Shown here: positions 1 through 10,512 of the stretch, in pieces | How the letters are laid out: every line of letters begins with the position of its first letter | Numbering within the stretch: position 1 is the first letter of the stretch | Source: Ascaphus truei | Taxonomy: Eukaryota > Chordata > Amphibia > Anura > Ascaphidae | Assembly: GCA_036426205.1 (NCBI GenBank) | Contig: CM071568.1 | Location: forward strand, 115,914,443 to 115,978,442 | Length of the DNA: 64,000 bases | Direction: 5' to 3' | Position numbers and translations under genes: made by a program | The notes under the pieces: generated by a model | Database searches by the model: none | What the model was told of the DNA's origin: nothing | Seen by the model: the letters and a program-made list of their open reading frames with translations, nothing else

Positions 1-536
1 GTATCAGTGCTATTGTGCTATAACTTTTATAGTGCGATAGCTGATAGAAAAAAATGCAGCCTGTAAGAGCTGCATGGAGACGAAACGCGTAGAGCGACAC
101 CTACCTTTTACAGGCGATAGTGAATAAAAAAATATTGATTTTGATAATAGTGTACATGAGGAGGGGGTCTCTTGAGCTTAACCGCATTGGTTTCAGCCTC
201 GGGACCCCCTTGTTCTGAGTTACAGGCCCAGATATGAGGTGCCGGTATCTCCTTCATTTTTTTTAAATCCCCTATACGCTGTCGATTTAAAAATGGCAGT
301 GATACTGGCACCTGATGCCCCCTACCGGGGCCTGTAACTCAGGAAGCAGGGTGTCCCTGAGGCAGAAATCAAAGCGGTTAAGCTCAGGAGACTCCCTATT
401 CCCACACACTATTAATAAACATTAAATTAAAGCAGCTTCATTACCTTAGCGGCTAGCCGATAAGGCAATGAAGGGGTTAAGGCACAATAGTAGGTTTATT
501 GGGGGCAGAAGGGGTGAGTGAAGGGGGTACTAGGTA
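1..536. repeat. Foldback/MITE-type repeat, cut by the Tc1 element
   Basis: Positions 165-229 and 328-396 form a long imperfect inverted repeat. The segment around 430-475 carries a short palindrome (CTTAGCGG/CCGATAAGG) followed by GAAGGGGTTAA. The same block, including the 'ggtttattg...gggtgaagggggta' part, recurs at 13540-13720, so this is one end of a dispersed non-coding family. It stops at 535-536, the TA at which the Tc1-like element begins. Confidence 0.65.
60..114 (+). ncRNA. Degenerate hammerhead-like motif (PLE-type)
   Basis: The string GACGAAACGCGTAG at 79-92 matches the 3' half of the module seen elsewhere in this window (GAAA followed by the palindrome ACGCGT and an A). It is enclosed by a perfect 7-bp stem, CCTGTAA (60-66) with TTACAGG (108-114), in the place of stem I. 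The 5' core is not recognisable as CTGANGA, so I read it as a decayed copy. Activity is not implied. Confidence 0.35.
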
Positions 537-2040
537 AATACAACCTCAGATGAACAACAACACATGACACATTACACTGTGTCATGATTTATTTAACAAA
601 AATAAAGCCAAAATTGAGAAGCTATGTGTGAAAAACTAAGTACACACTTATTGCTTCCATAGGAATTAAGATGCTACTGTAAGTAGCAGAAAGGTGCTGC
701 TAATAAAATGCCCTTGATTAATTGATCATCAGCAAATGTGACCTCCATTAAAAGCCAAAGTTTTCGCAGTTTTCTTGTCTGGAGCATTCAGGTGTGTGTT
801 ACATAATGCCAGGGAGGAAATACATCAGCAATGATCTTAGAGAAGCAATTATTTCTGCCCATCAATCTGGGAAGGTGTATAAGGCCATTTCCCAACAATT
901 TAAAGTCCATCATTCTACAGTGAGAAAGATTATTCAAAAGTGGAAAACATTCAAGACAGTTGACAATCTTCCTAGGAGTTGACGTTCCAGCAAATTCACC
1001 CAAGGTCAGACCGTGCAATGCTCAGAGAAATTGCAAAAAACCCAAGAGTTACATCTTAGACTCTACAGGCCTCAGTTAGCATGTTAAATGTTAAAGTTCA
1101 TGACAGTACAATTAGAATTAGACGGAACAAGTATGATTTGATTGGAAGGGTTGCCAGGAGAAAGCCTCTTCACTCTAAAAAGAACATGGCAGCACGACTT
1201 AGGTTTGCAAAGTTGCATCTGAACAAACCACAAGACTTCTGAAACAATGTCAATTGGACAGACGAGACCAAAGTGGAGATGTTTGGCCATAATACACAGC
1301 GCCACGTTTGGCGAAAACCAAACACAGCATATCAGTACAAACACCTGATACCAACTGTCAAGCACGGTGGTAGAGGGTGATGATTTGGGCTTGTTTTGCA
1401 GCCACAGGACCTGGGAACCTTTCAGTTATTGAGTCGACCATGAACTCTTTTGTATACCAAAGTATTCTAGAGTCAAAGTGAGGCCATCTGTCCGACAGCT
1501 AAAGCTTGGCCGAAATTGGGTCATGCAACAGGACAACGATCCCAAGCACACCAGCAAATCTACAACAGAATGGCTGAAAAAGAAAAGAATCAAGGTGTTG
1601 CAATGGCCCAGTCAAAGTCCAGACCTCAACCTGATTGAAATGCTGTGGCTGGACCTAAAGACAGCTGTGCATAAACAAATGCCTGCAAACCTCAATGAAC
1701 TGTAGCAAGGTTGTAAAGAAGAGTGGGCCAAAATTCCTCCACAACGATGTGAGAGACTGATAAAGTCATACAGAAAACAATTACTTCAAGTTATTGCTGC
1801 TAAAGGTAGTACTACAAGCTATTGAATCATAAGGTATACTTAGTTTTACACACATCGTTTCTCCATTTTGGCTTTATTTTTGTTAAATAAATCATGACAC
1901 TGTGTAATATGTCATGTGTTGTTGTTCATCTGAGGTTGTATTTACTTCATTTTAAGACCTGCTAAGGAACAGATGATTGTTATGTCCTGATATGTAAAAC
2001 CATAGACATCAAAGAGGGTGTACTTTCTTTTTCACACAAC
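537..2040 (+). mobile_element. Tc1/mariner-like DNA transposon, inactive
   Basis: The terminal inverted repeats run about 115 bp. The sequence from 537 (AATACAACCTCAGATGAACA...) is matched in reverse at about 1830-1942, with TA at 535-536 and 1943-1944. The stretch 1945-2040, ending CACACAAC before TGTA, may be a 3' extension of the same element, because an inverted copy of its start (CAGGTCTTAAAATG) recurs at 9680. Cut-and-paste elements of this family duplicate TA. The gypsy element is inserted directly after it. Confidence 0.85.
806..1825 (+). pseudogene. Tc1-like transposase pseudogene
   Basis: The product would have been the DNA transposase of the surrounding element. From the ATG at 806 it reads MPGRKYISNDLREAIISAH, a paired-like helix-turn-helix with the Tc1 pattern VYKAISQQFKVHHSTVRKII. 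Reading stops at a TGA at 980-982. Shifted frames then continue with the first catalytic segment (NWTDETKVEMFG, about 1252-1287), and the second and third ([25 protein letters not shown]) at about 1519-1641 in another frame. A TAG near 1703 and the natural TGA at 1823-1825 follow. Length is close to the family's usual 340 codons. At least two nonsense codons and several frameshifts make it non-functional. Confidence 0.85.
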
Positions 2041-2044
2041 TGTA

Positions 2045-3122
2045 CGTAGCCCTGCTTCCTATAGAACGCAGGCCACTACCATATGCTGTATTACCTGTAG
2101 GCTCACAGGGCCTAAGTCTCTGACACGGAGAGCCTGGGGTACTCGCACAATAATTCCACATGCGACAGCTTCTGCCAGAGGGGAAGTGGGTCTTCGCAGG
2201 ACTTATATAATGTACACACAACCACGCAACAGGATACCTTAACCAATTGACTTTACTTGCAAGCAATACCTTCATATACATATATCAACGGCCCTCCCTA
2301 GAGGAGACACTCTCATCAGCGTCATACGACCGCCTACCCTCCCATCTCCCTCCACCGGGTGATCCAACCCCGTGTCCAATCCCCTTGGGATAAGTCCTCC
2401 CACCCTCAAGTGAGTCCGATCTCTAAATGTGTGAGTGTGACTGCGCAGCCACTGTGTCCTGAATGAAGGATGGTACCGTTGGTGCACTTTAGAATTACCT
2501 GCCGGGCACTCCAGTACCCAGTGCGGCTACAATCTTCACAAAGGCTCAGCGAGGTGAAGATGACGTCACCCGTCGGTGTCTAGGGCGATCCCACCCAGAC
2601 ACGCTGCGGCACGATAGCGGGGCCTGCGCCCAGACCTCCTGCCAACTTAGAACTGTCCCAGCGGTAATAATGTGGCAATAAGGGAACCAGAACCTGACTA
2701 TGGCCAGTCCCTAGCTTGGCTTGTCTCTATGGTGACTCAGGGCCTAACTGGGCCTGGGGCATGCGGCCTACGTAGGGGGCGGTCTGACCCCACACCGAAG
2801 CTCCTTCTCCTCTCCTCTCCAACAAACTCTGCCCACTCGTGCGCGCAACCACTTCCTTTTCCTCTTGGTCTCGCACCTCATTGGCCCAGGCGCATCACGA
2901 GGACCCACGGGGGCTGCTGGGACTCATCGTGCACTACCTCCTTTGCGGGCTTTCCTTCACCCTCGCTCTGCGCATGCGCAACCTCTGCTAGGCTACGTCT
3001 GTGCTGGCGCCAACCACAACATGGCGGCTCCCTTGTGCGGAACCTCCGTTATCGGAGTGTTCCCTAACTGCAACATTCCCAACCATACAACAAAAGGGTG
3101 GAAAAAGGGGGTCCAGGCTACA
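2045..3122 (-). repeat. 3' LTR of the gypsy element
   Basis: The LTR is about 1078 bp. Read on the minus strand it opens TGTAGCCTGGACCCC at 3122. Its distal end at 2045 has CGTAG instead of TGTAG on the plus strand, so one terminal base has mutated. It matches 8455-9671 along its whole length except for the insertion in that copy. Confidence 0.9.
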
Positions 3123-3133
3123 TCCTCCCCCTG
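3123..3133 (-). other. Polypurine tract (plus-strand primer)
   Basis: On the minus strand the bases directly before the 3' LTR read GCAGGGGGAGGA, ending at the LTR boundary. Position and composition are those of the polypurine tract that primes plus-strand DNA synthesis in LTR elements. Confidence 0.75.
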
Positions 3134-3286
3134 CGGATTCCAACGTCCCCGCTTGGACGATACCTTTGAATTGGTACAACTTTATATAATGAAAAATTGC
3201 ATAACATAAGACACATCCCTCGCTTAGATCAGATTGTACATTTCAATGAACATCACAATTACTGATTGTACTCGGCTGCGGGCCCA

Positions 3287-3907
3287 CTACTGAGCCTCAT
3301 AGTGGGGTGCCCCAAACTGATCGTAGGCCATCCTCATGGGAGGTTGCCCGTTCCTTTGGCTGCGCCTTAACAACTGTTCGGTCACCCCCTTTCGGGAGTG
3401 ACTATTTTGGTCTTGAACCTCGAGCTCTTCCCTTGAAGGGGTTACAGTCTCTAAAGTATCCTGACTTGGTGCAAAACATGGGCTCAGTGGGTCCAGCGAT
3501 GAATTTTCCGGAGCCACCCCCTGGGGCGAGCGATCCTGTAGCCCTTTACCCGAAGCTCCGCCGGGAGGTGCTCTCTGTTGAGGGCCCCTTTGAGAGGTTC
3601 CCTCTTGTGGATCTTCCAGAACATCGGAGTTCCCTGACTCTTCTTCTGATGACATTTCTCCATCCAACGGGGATGCCGGCCACTCCAAATCCCCTTCCTC
3701 GATTTGGGGAATAGGGAGCAAATGATTACGATGCCAGGTTTTCACCCGGCCCTCTGAGTCTTTGATGCGGTAGACCGGAAGTCCGGGCATTTGAGTGGCT
3801 ACCTCATACACCCCCTCCCGCCATCGGTCGGCAAATTTATGTTTCCCTGGTACCCCCAGGTTACGGAGAAGTACGGCATCGCCAGGTTTAATGTCTCTGT
3901 GTTTCAC
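3287..3907 (-). pseudogene. Integrase C-terminal domain and tail of gypsy Pol
   Basis: This 206-codon stretch opens with KPGDAVLLRNLGVPGKHKFA and then GVYEVATQMPGLPVYRIKD and TWHRNHLLPI. That is the small C-terminal module of Ty3/gypsy integrases that binds DNA (GPY/F-like fold). A long polar tail rich in Gln, Ser and Pro follows. It lies in a different frame from the integrase core upstream (4038-4721), with stops between, so at least one frameshift separates them. About 160 bp of non-coding DNA precede the polypurine tract. Confidence 0.75.
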
Positions 3908-4037
3908 CTTATGATCATACCGCCTTTTATTTTTGGCATTCAGTTTTTCAGTGGATCTTTTGGCTTGTACGTATGCCCGCTGTAGGTTCTCTTACAATCT
4001 TTGTACATAGCGGAAGTGGGTAGTATTATGTACTCCA

Positions 4038-4721
4038 TCAGTGGAGACTCTCCACAGGCAGTCTAGCTTCACGGCCAAATATGAGGAAGTATGGTGAGAA
4101 CCCTGTAGAATCATGTCGTGTACAATTGTAAGCGTGGACTAGGGTTTCCACATGGTGACTCCATTTAGTCTTTTCCACTCCTGTTAATGTGCCCAACATA
4201 TCTAGTAGAGTGCGGTTGAACCGTTCCGGCAAGGCATCCCCTTCGGGGTGGTAGGGCGTGGTACGGGACTTTTTGATATATAAGAGGTTCAGTAGTTCTT
4301 TTATTAATTTGCTTTCGAAGTCCCATCCTTGATCGGAGTGGAGGCGTTGAGGAAGCCCATAATGCCTAAAATACTTCTCCCAGAGCCCCTTAGCCACCGT
4401 AATGGCTTTTTGATCTTTGGTCGGGAAGGCCTGAGCGTAGCGGGTGTAATGATCGGTAATAACCAGCACATTTCCTATGCCATGGCTATCAGGTTCGATG
4501 CACAGGAAGTCCATACAGACTAAGTCCATAGGTCCCGTACTCTTTAGGTGGCCCATTGGGGCAGCCCTAGTGGGCAAAGTCTTGCGCTGAATGCACCGCA
4601 CACACCGTCGACAGTGATGTTCTACAGCTTCTCTCATTTTGGACCAGAAAAACCTATCTCTCACGAGTCCAAAAGTCTTATCTACCCCCAAATGACCATG
4701 TTTGTCATGTAGAGCTTTCAA
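4038..4721 (-). pseudogene. Integrase core of gypsy Pol
   Basis: It carries the zinc-binding HHCC module (HDKHGHLGVDKT ... HCRRCVRC) at residues about 4-43, then the DDE catalytic core: VCMDFLCIEP, HSDQGWDFESK and YHPEGDALPERFNRT, with the final Glu in PERFN. Integrase would join element DNA to host DNA. It is in the same frame as the RNase H segment upstream but separated by a TGA at 4737-4739, and it ends at a stop near 4038. The usual Asn-Gly of HPQGNG is changed (EGDA). Confidence 0.88.
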
Positions 4722-4736
4722 TACTAGATACTGCAG

Positions 4737-5549
4737 TCATTTTGGTAGCACTAATTGTCGTCGATTCGGGTGGTTATGATATTCTACAATTCGGTATAAC
4801 AAATTGTCTTGTATTTCGAATTTGTCCGCTTCCCGCATCAGTATACCTCCTACATCCCCCGGAGTCTGACGAAGGAGGGCCCGGCGATTGTGTCGGATAG
4901 CATAACGAATGGCCCCTGCGACCGGGTCTTGTTCTTGGTATCGTACCATATCTTTCCAGGCTATAATCTTGTCGGGTGTAACATGCATGCCACTAGGGTC
5001 GCGATAGGCTTCGGGTATAGCGTTGGAAGTACACCCTAGGGGACCTATGGACTTAGTCTGTATGGACTTCCTGTGCACTCGTAATTCTGAGAACGCTACC
5101 TGATCATTTACTATGGTGGCTGTGCAACATAGAGCCCTTATTCCGGGTCCCGGGATTTCTTCCCACTGATCCTCGTCGGGGGTAATGGCCAACCCTGGTC
5201 GCCTAGACAGGGCGTCCGCTCCAATGTTCAAGGGGCCAGGCTTGTATTTCAGGGTGAAATTGTAATTAAAGAGAGCCGCCAGCCAACGATGGCCGGCCGC
5301 ATCGAGTTTGGCGGAAGTCATGATATAAGTGAGAGGATTATTGTCTGTCCGCACCTCGAACGACACCCCGTACAGGTAGTCCCGAAGTTTGTCCACAATG
5401 GCCCACTTAAGGGCCAAGAACTCGAGTTTGTGCACTGGATAATTCTGCTCGCTGGTAGTAAGACTGCGGCTGATATATGCAACGGGTCGTAATCCCTCGG
5501 GATATTTTTGATGCAACACTGCTCCTAGGCCGCTCAGGCTAGCATCCAC
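4737..5549 (-). pseudogene. RNase H and linker of gypsy Pol
   Basis: The start MDASLSGLGAVLHQ and later segments AYISRSLTTSEQNYPVHKLE and RTDNNPLTYI are the signature of the RNase H domain that follows RT in Ty3/gypsy elements. It continues with GPLNIGADALSRRPG and a linker that leads into integrase. It is in frame with RT, but two TAA codons (about 5561-5563 and 5580-5582) lie between the two segments. Confidence 0.88.
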
Positions 5550-5579
5550 ATATAGTATTTATGGCTGTTCGGGATTGGC

Positions 5580-6638
5580 TTAGGCCAGTACTGGAGCCGC
5601 CGTCAGGCTCTGTTTCAGGTCTTTAAAAGCTTGTTCACACTCGGGTGTCCATTTGTCTCCGCAGGGCTGTCGGGCAGGGTTGGCCTTCTGGCCCGTGTCC
5701 ACCGGATATATCTTGAGTAGGCCGTTGAGGGCTTTGGCCCGGTGGGAGTACCCCTCCACAAATCTGCGGTAGTAGCCGCAGAACCCCAAGAACGACCACA
5801 ACTCTCCCACATTGTCAGGGCGGGGCCAGTTGACAACAGCTTCTATTTTGGCGGGGTCCGTGGCAATTCTCTCACCGGACACGAAGTGTCCCACGTACGT
5901 CACTGAGGTCCGGCAGAACCGGCATTTATCCAACGAGAGTTTGAGCCCTTCCTGTGCTAATCTATCCAGTACCTTCAAGAGTCGAGCCTCATGCTCTTCC
6001 ATGGTTTTCCCGAAGACTGTGATGTCATCTAAATACACGAGGCATTCTCGGGGGTTCAAGTCCCCTAGAGTCTTCTCCATTAGCCGCTGGAAGGTGGCAG
6101 GCATCCCACATGTGCCTTGGGGCATACGGGTGAATTGATAGAACCATAGGGGGCAGACGAACGCCGTCTTCTCTTGATCCTCGGGGCTCATGGGGACTTG
6201 GTAGCAACCCAACCGAAGGTCCAGTACACTGAACCATTTGCTCCCGTGTAAGGTGTCTAGGAACTCTTCTATGCGGGGAAGATTATACTGGTCCGGTACC
6301 GTTCGATTGTTCAGCGTCCGATAATCCACGCATAATCTCACGGTCCCATTCTTCTTTCGCACGACTACTATAGGGGAGGCGTAAGGGCTTCGTGACTCCA
6401 TGACAATTCCGGCTTCTTCCATTTCGTTGATAGCAACCCGTACATCCTCTACGTCCCTAGGGGCGAGCCGACGGAAACGCTCCCGAAAGGGTTTTGCATC
6501 AGTCATCTGAATGATGTGTTGGGCATTGCGACTACACCCCACATCCATCTCGCTGGTAGAGAACATGCCAAAGTCAAAGTCTAATGGCGTTTTGGGATCT
6601 TCCACTCTGGTCGTGTTTACCTGCACGGCTTCGTCCAC
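5580..6638 (-). pseudogene. Reverse transcriptase domain of gypsy Pol
   Basis: This is a 352-codon RT segment. Visible motifs in order are SPIVVVRKKNGTVRLCVDYR, FSVLDLRLGCYQVPM, FTRMPQGTCGMPATFQRLM, the active-site box ECLVYLDDITVF, LSLDKCRFC and VGELWSFLGFCGYYRRFV, so all RT blocks through the thumb are present. It copies element RNA into DNA in family members. It is in frame with the protease segment upstream, separated by a single TGA at 6666-6668, and it is closed by a TAA at 5580. Apart from its flanking stops the domain looks conserved. Confidence 0.92.
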
Positions 6639-6665
6639 CGAGCTGACGGGATAGATTCTCCCTAT

Positions 6666-7535
6666 TCATTGACCCACATCAATGGCCATGGGGAAGTGCG
6701 ATAGATTCTGTACCATTACAAAAATTTGCCAGGGAATGGCGGCGGGCCAACTTCGGAATTCTGGTACAAGGAGATATCCCCGGCGAACATCCTCTTCTGG
6801 GGTGCTTTCTAAAGAAAACTGCTGCTCTTCGTCTAATCGATCAGCGTAGGCACACCAGGCTGGGATCCTCTGCGTCTCTCCGGGTAAGAGTTGGGTCAGC
6901 CCTCCCCGCCCGCAGAACAACAGGCCATAGTCATCTGGAGGGGACTTGGGAGGAGCTGGATCGGCCTGAACCATCTGTAACTGTAGGCTGGACATGGGTA
7001 GTTCTTTAGCTTCGTGTAAGTAGGCCCGGATGACGGCTTGCACAATGTCAGCATTCATACCAAGGATGATTGGGTACTTGGGCGTATCTTTGGGTTTGGG
7101 GCACACCAAGGCATCCACCTTCATGGGGTGAGATTTCCCCGTGTTGAGCTGTTTTATCTCCAGGTCTACGGTCACCAGGCCGTCGATGGGGTAGTCGTCA
7201 TTACTTAGGCTGCGTACCTTGATATGTTCGGCTGGTCTCAGAGGCCGCTTTTGGAGATGGCGATCATAGAATCCCCGGTATATGATGGTGACTTGGGACC
7301 CCGTGTCTAGTAGGGTGGAGGAGTAGATTCCATCCACTAGCACCCGGATCAAAGCTTCCGGTCCCACGCGGTTACCCTCCTCCGCTGAGTCTTCTCCATC
7401 TTGAGGGGCCGCATACACCCCGCAAACCATGGCCCGTCGGGTGAACTTCTTGGGCGATGGGCTCCGATGCCGAGATTCGCCCATCCGACAGTCGTAAGAT
7501 ATGTGTCCTTTCTTTCCGCATTTGTAGCAGTACAT
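6666..7535 (-). pseudogene. Nucleocapsid zinc knuckle and aspartic protease of gypsy
   Basis: It opens with a CCHC zinc knuckle, CYKCGKKGHISYDC, which ends Gag. About 70 residues later comes the protease active site STLLDTGSQVTIIY, as in retropepsins. The rest (IILGMN..., GGLTQLLPGET) leads to RT. It is in one frame with RT, RNase H and integrase down to 4038, so the original polyprotein frame is still readable through four nonsense codons. The true start lies upstream in Gag. Confidence 0.85.
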
Positions 7536-7536
7536 A

Positions 7537-8453
7537 TCCCTGGGGGTAGCGCGGCGGTCATACGGAGGCGAGGTCCGTCCAGCGCATGGCGGCCTTTCGA
7601 GCTGGGTTTGTTCGGTGGTTCCTCCTTCTTCTCAGCACTCCCTTTTGGTTTAGTGCTGCTGCTAGCCTTAGCCTTCTGAGGGGAGTGCAACATCAGATGT
7701 GTCTCGTGCTCTTTGACCTGCTGCAGGAGTTGGATAAACGAGGGGGGGGTCCCCTAGTGAGGCGGTCGCGAATCATGCTGGCTATAGGATGAGTATGACT
7801 GGACCCTCGTAGGTATTGTTTGCTGAGATATTCATCCATCTGAGGGTGCGTCACATTTTTATGATGCAGCAGAGGTCCGAGGGATATTTGTACTGGGTGT
7901 ATATACGCAGACAGATCTTCCCCCTCTTTTTGATTTATGGCATAGTATTTGGCCCACAAGGCGCCATCATCCTCTTTTGCGCTGTAGGCTTCCACTAGGA
8001 ACTCGATCATCATGCGAGAGGTTAGGTAAGGGTATTGTTCCCAATGAATGCTGATCAAAGTGGGCGCTGGGGGTCGCAAGCACTCCATGAGTCGTTGCCA
8101 TTTTACAACGTCGGTGCAAGACCATAGACAAAAGGGCTACCGCCAGGTGGTGCATTGGGCAGTGGTAGATATTGGGGAACGGCGGGTTCGAGTACTACTA
8201 GATCTCGCCGGCAGTCCACAAGCAAGGTGTTCCATTTAGAATCTTGTAAATCTACCAGGCGGGCTTTGGCAAAACCCGGGAGCTGTCGTAAGGCTGTTTG
8301 CAAAGTCTCTATGGGTAAGGCCATGGGTACTCTGGTCACAGCTACGGCATGACGGCCAGTCGCGTATTTCCTGCCGGGTAGGAAGGGCCATGGCGGCGGT
8401 AATTTAGTCTCGAGGGGGCACCCCAGGTCTAAGCATCTCAGCAGCGCCTCCAA
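7537..8453 (-). pseudogene. Gag of gypsy, PNMA-like capsid, frameshifted
   Basis: Three overlapping frames are needed to read it. The N-terminal part (8453 to 8103) has ALPIETLQTALRQLPGFAKA and WNTLLVDCRRDLVVLE. The capsid part (8088 to 7693) has MIEFLVEAYSAKEDDGALWA, YYAINQKEGEDLSAYIHPV and IRDRLTRGPPP. The third part is Lys-rich and leads to the zinc knuckle. This arrangement resembles the Gag-derived PNMA proteins of mammals, from knowledge of that family. The first codon available next to the LTR is TTG, not ATG, so the natural start is missing or lies elsewhere. Confidence 0.7.
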
Positions 8454-8454
8454 A

Positions 8455-9671
8455 TGTAGCCCTGCTTCCTATAGAATGCATGCCACTACCATATGCTGTA
8501 TTACCTGTAGGCTCACAGGGCCTAAGTCTCTGACACGGAGAGCCTGAGGTACTCGCACAATAATTATACTGGGTGCAGCGCCTCCACCTGCTCTTCTGCC
8601 ATAGGGGAAGTGGGTCTTCGCATACCTTATTAATGTACCACAGGATACCTTAACCAATTGACTTTACTTGCAAGCAATACCTTCACATACATATATCAAT
8701 GGCCCTCCCTAGAGGAGACACTCTCATCAGCGTTATACGACCGCCTACCCTCCCATCTCTCTCCACCGGGTGATCCCACCCCGTGTCCAATCCCCTTGGG
8801 ATAAGTCCTCCCACCCGCAAGTGAGTCCGATCTCTATATGTGTGAGTGTGATTGTGCAGCCACTGTGTCCTGAATGAAGGATGGTACCGTTGGTGCACTT
8901 TAGAATTACCTGCCGGGCATTCCAGTACCCGGTGCGGCTACAATCTTCACAAAGGCTCAGCGAGGTGAAGATGACGTCACCCGTCGGTGTCTAGGGCGAT
9001 CCCACCCAGACACGCTGCGGCACGATAGCGGGGCCTGCGCCCAGACCTCTCGCCAACTTAGAACTGTCCCAGCGGTAATAATGTGGCAATAAGGGAACCG
9101 GAGCCTGACTTTGGCCAGTCCCAGGGGGTCAGAATTTGTATTTCAGGCAGCCCCTTATATGTGGACTACATTCCCCATTTAAGGTTGTACAATATTAACT
9201 GTTTTATCATATTATCTTTCTAGTTAGCGCTACCTATTCTCTGTTTTGCTACAGTCCCTAGCTCGGCTTGTCTCTACGGTGACTCAGGGCCTAACTGGGC
9301 CTGGGGCATGCGGCCTACATAGGGGGTGGTCTGCCTCCCCACACCGAAGCTCCTTCTCCTCTCCTCTCCAACAAACTCTGCCCACTCGTGCGCGCAACCA
9401 CTTCCTTTTCCTCTTGGTCTCGCACGTCATTGGCCCAGGCGCATCACGAGGACCCACGGGGGCTGCTGGGACTCATCGTGCGCTACCTCCTTCGTGGGCT
9501 TTCTTTCACCCTCGCTCTGCGCATGCACAACTTCTGCTAGGCTAAGTCTGTGCTGGCGCCAACCACAACATGGCGGCTCCCTTGTGCGGAACCTCCGTTA
9601 TCGGAGTGTTCCCTAACTGCAACATTCCCAACCATACAACAAAAGGGTGGAAAAAGGGGGTCCCGGCTACA
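8455..9671 (-). repeat. 5' LTR of the gypsy element
   Basis: It opens TGTAGCCGGGACCCCC at 9671 on the minus strand and closes CTACA at 8455. It is 1217 bp against 1078 bp in the other LTR, the difference being the insertion at 9123-9258. Gag coding begins within a few bases of the inner edge. TGGAGGCGCTGC, two bases inside, is the only possible primer-binding site I see. Confidence 0.9.
9123..9252. mobile_element. 130-bp insertion in the 5' LTR
   Basis: The sequence is absent from the other LTR. It is bounded by AGTCCC at 9117-9122 and 9253-9258, while the empty LTR has a single AGTCCC. This is an insertion with a 6-bp (perhaps 7-bp) target duplication. The inserted DNA begins AGGGGGTCAGAATTTG and shows no clear terminal inverted repeat, so the family is not identified. 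Confidence 0.75.
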
Positions 9672-9675
9672 TGTA

Positions 9676-9735
9676 TATATATCAGGTCTTAAAATGAGGT
9701 AAATACAACCTCAGATGAACAACAACACATGACAT
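9676..9735. repeat. Terminal fragment of a Tc1-like element
   Basis: CAGGTCTTAAAATGAGG followed by TAAATACAACCTCAGATGAA is an inverted copy of 1890-1966, covering the 3' inverted repeat and its adjoining bases. It is truncated at an AT-rich stretch near 9735. It lies immediately beyond the gypsy target duplication. Confidence 0.6.
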
Positions 9736-10457
9736 ATATATAACACATATATAACACAGAAGAAAGAAATCAGCGCTAGGACTAACACAAATGAAATATT
9801 ATAAGTGAGTAAATGGGTGACTAATACATGTATTGACCCAGGTGAAATGAGCTAGCAGGATGCAGCTCTAATGAGGATATGCCTATCCTGATTAAATGGA
9901 AGAAAGAAAAAAGGCGCAATCCTGTATAGCAATAAAAAACAGGAACATTTATTAATTAAGCAAGGAAGGCTAGGTGACTGAACAGATTAAAACAAACACA
10001 ATGATGCCAATAGACACAATATATGACAATAAAAAACAAGAGTACTCTTATATTGACCTCTATAGATGGAGATGGGGGGTAAGCAAATAGCATAGGCAAG
10101 GGATTAAGGAATGGTCTCACCAAAGGATGTAACTGCGATGACCACATGAGTCTCCACGTCCCTCCATCAAAACACCAACGAAATCACGCTGGAGATGAAC
10201 ATGTGATGCTGATCCGGGTAACACTGGAGACGCTGTTCCACTTCCATTTCCTTGATTACCCCCTCACACAAGACAGCTGTATTCGTTCAAATTGAATATT
10301 CACTCATGTCTCTGCTTGATGTAAGACTCAGACTCAGCCAGACAGACAGACAAATGCAGCCTCCCACTTTGTTCCGCCAATATAACTGAAATAGTTGCTC
10401 TCACTCCTCACATGCGATTAGACACTCCTCTCACATTCAGCTGTCGGACAGTGATGA

Positions 10458-10502
10458 CGCGAACCTACACCGTTTCATCTGCTGTCGCGCCGACTTCTTC
10501 AA
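10458..10502 (-). ncRNA. Hammerhead-like motif at a PLE end
   Basis: Minus strand: TTGAAGA, then an A, GTCG-GCG-CGAC as a hairpin, a 7-base interruption, then GAAACGGTGTAG. One core base differs (T for the first C of CTGANGA), and the second part of stem II no longer pairs fully. It is downstream of, and in the same orientation as, the PLE coding relic, as expected for a PLE terminus. Confidence 0.45.
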
Positions 10503-10512
10503 TATATATATA

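Larger units (their letters stand above)
2045..9671 (-). mobile_element. Ty3/gypsy LTR retrotransposon, full-length but decayed
   Basis: Two LTRs flank gag-protease-RT-RNase H-integrase, all read on the minus strand, which is Ty3/gypsy domain order. A 4-bp target duplication TGTA is seen at 2041-2044 and 9672-9675. The element sits at the 3' end of the Tc1-like transposon, so it is the younger insertion. Coding parts carry several stop codons and frameshifts. The two LTRs look close in sequence apart from one 136-bp insertion, so the copy is not very ancient. Confidence 0.93.

Noticed and set aside
3287..5836. Plus-strand frames of 64-135 codons opposite the gypsy pol
   Set aside because: They are shadows of the minus-strand polyprotein and carry no motifs.
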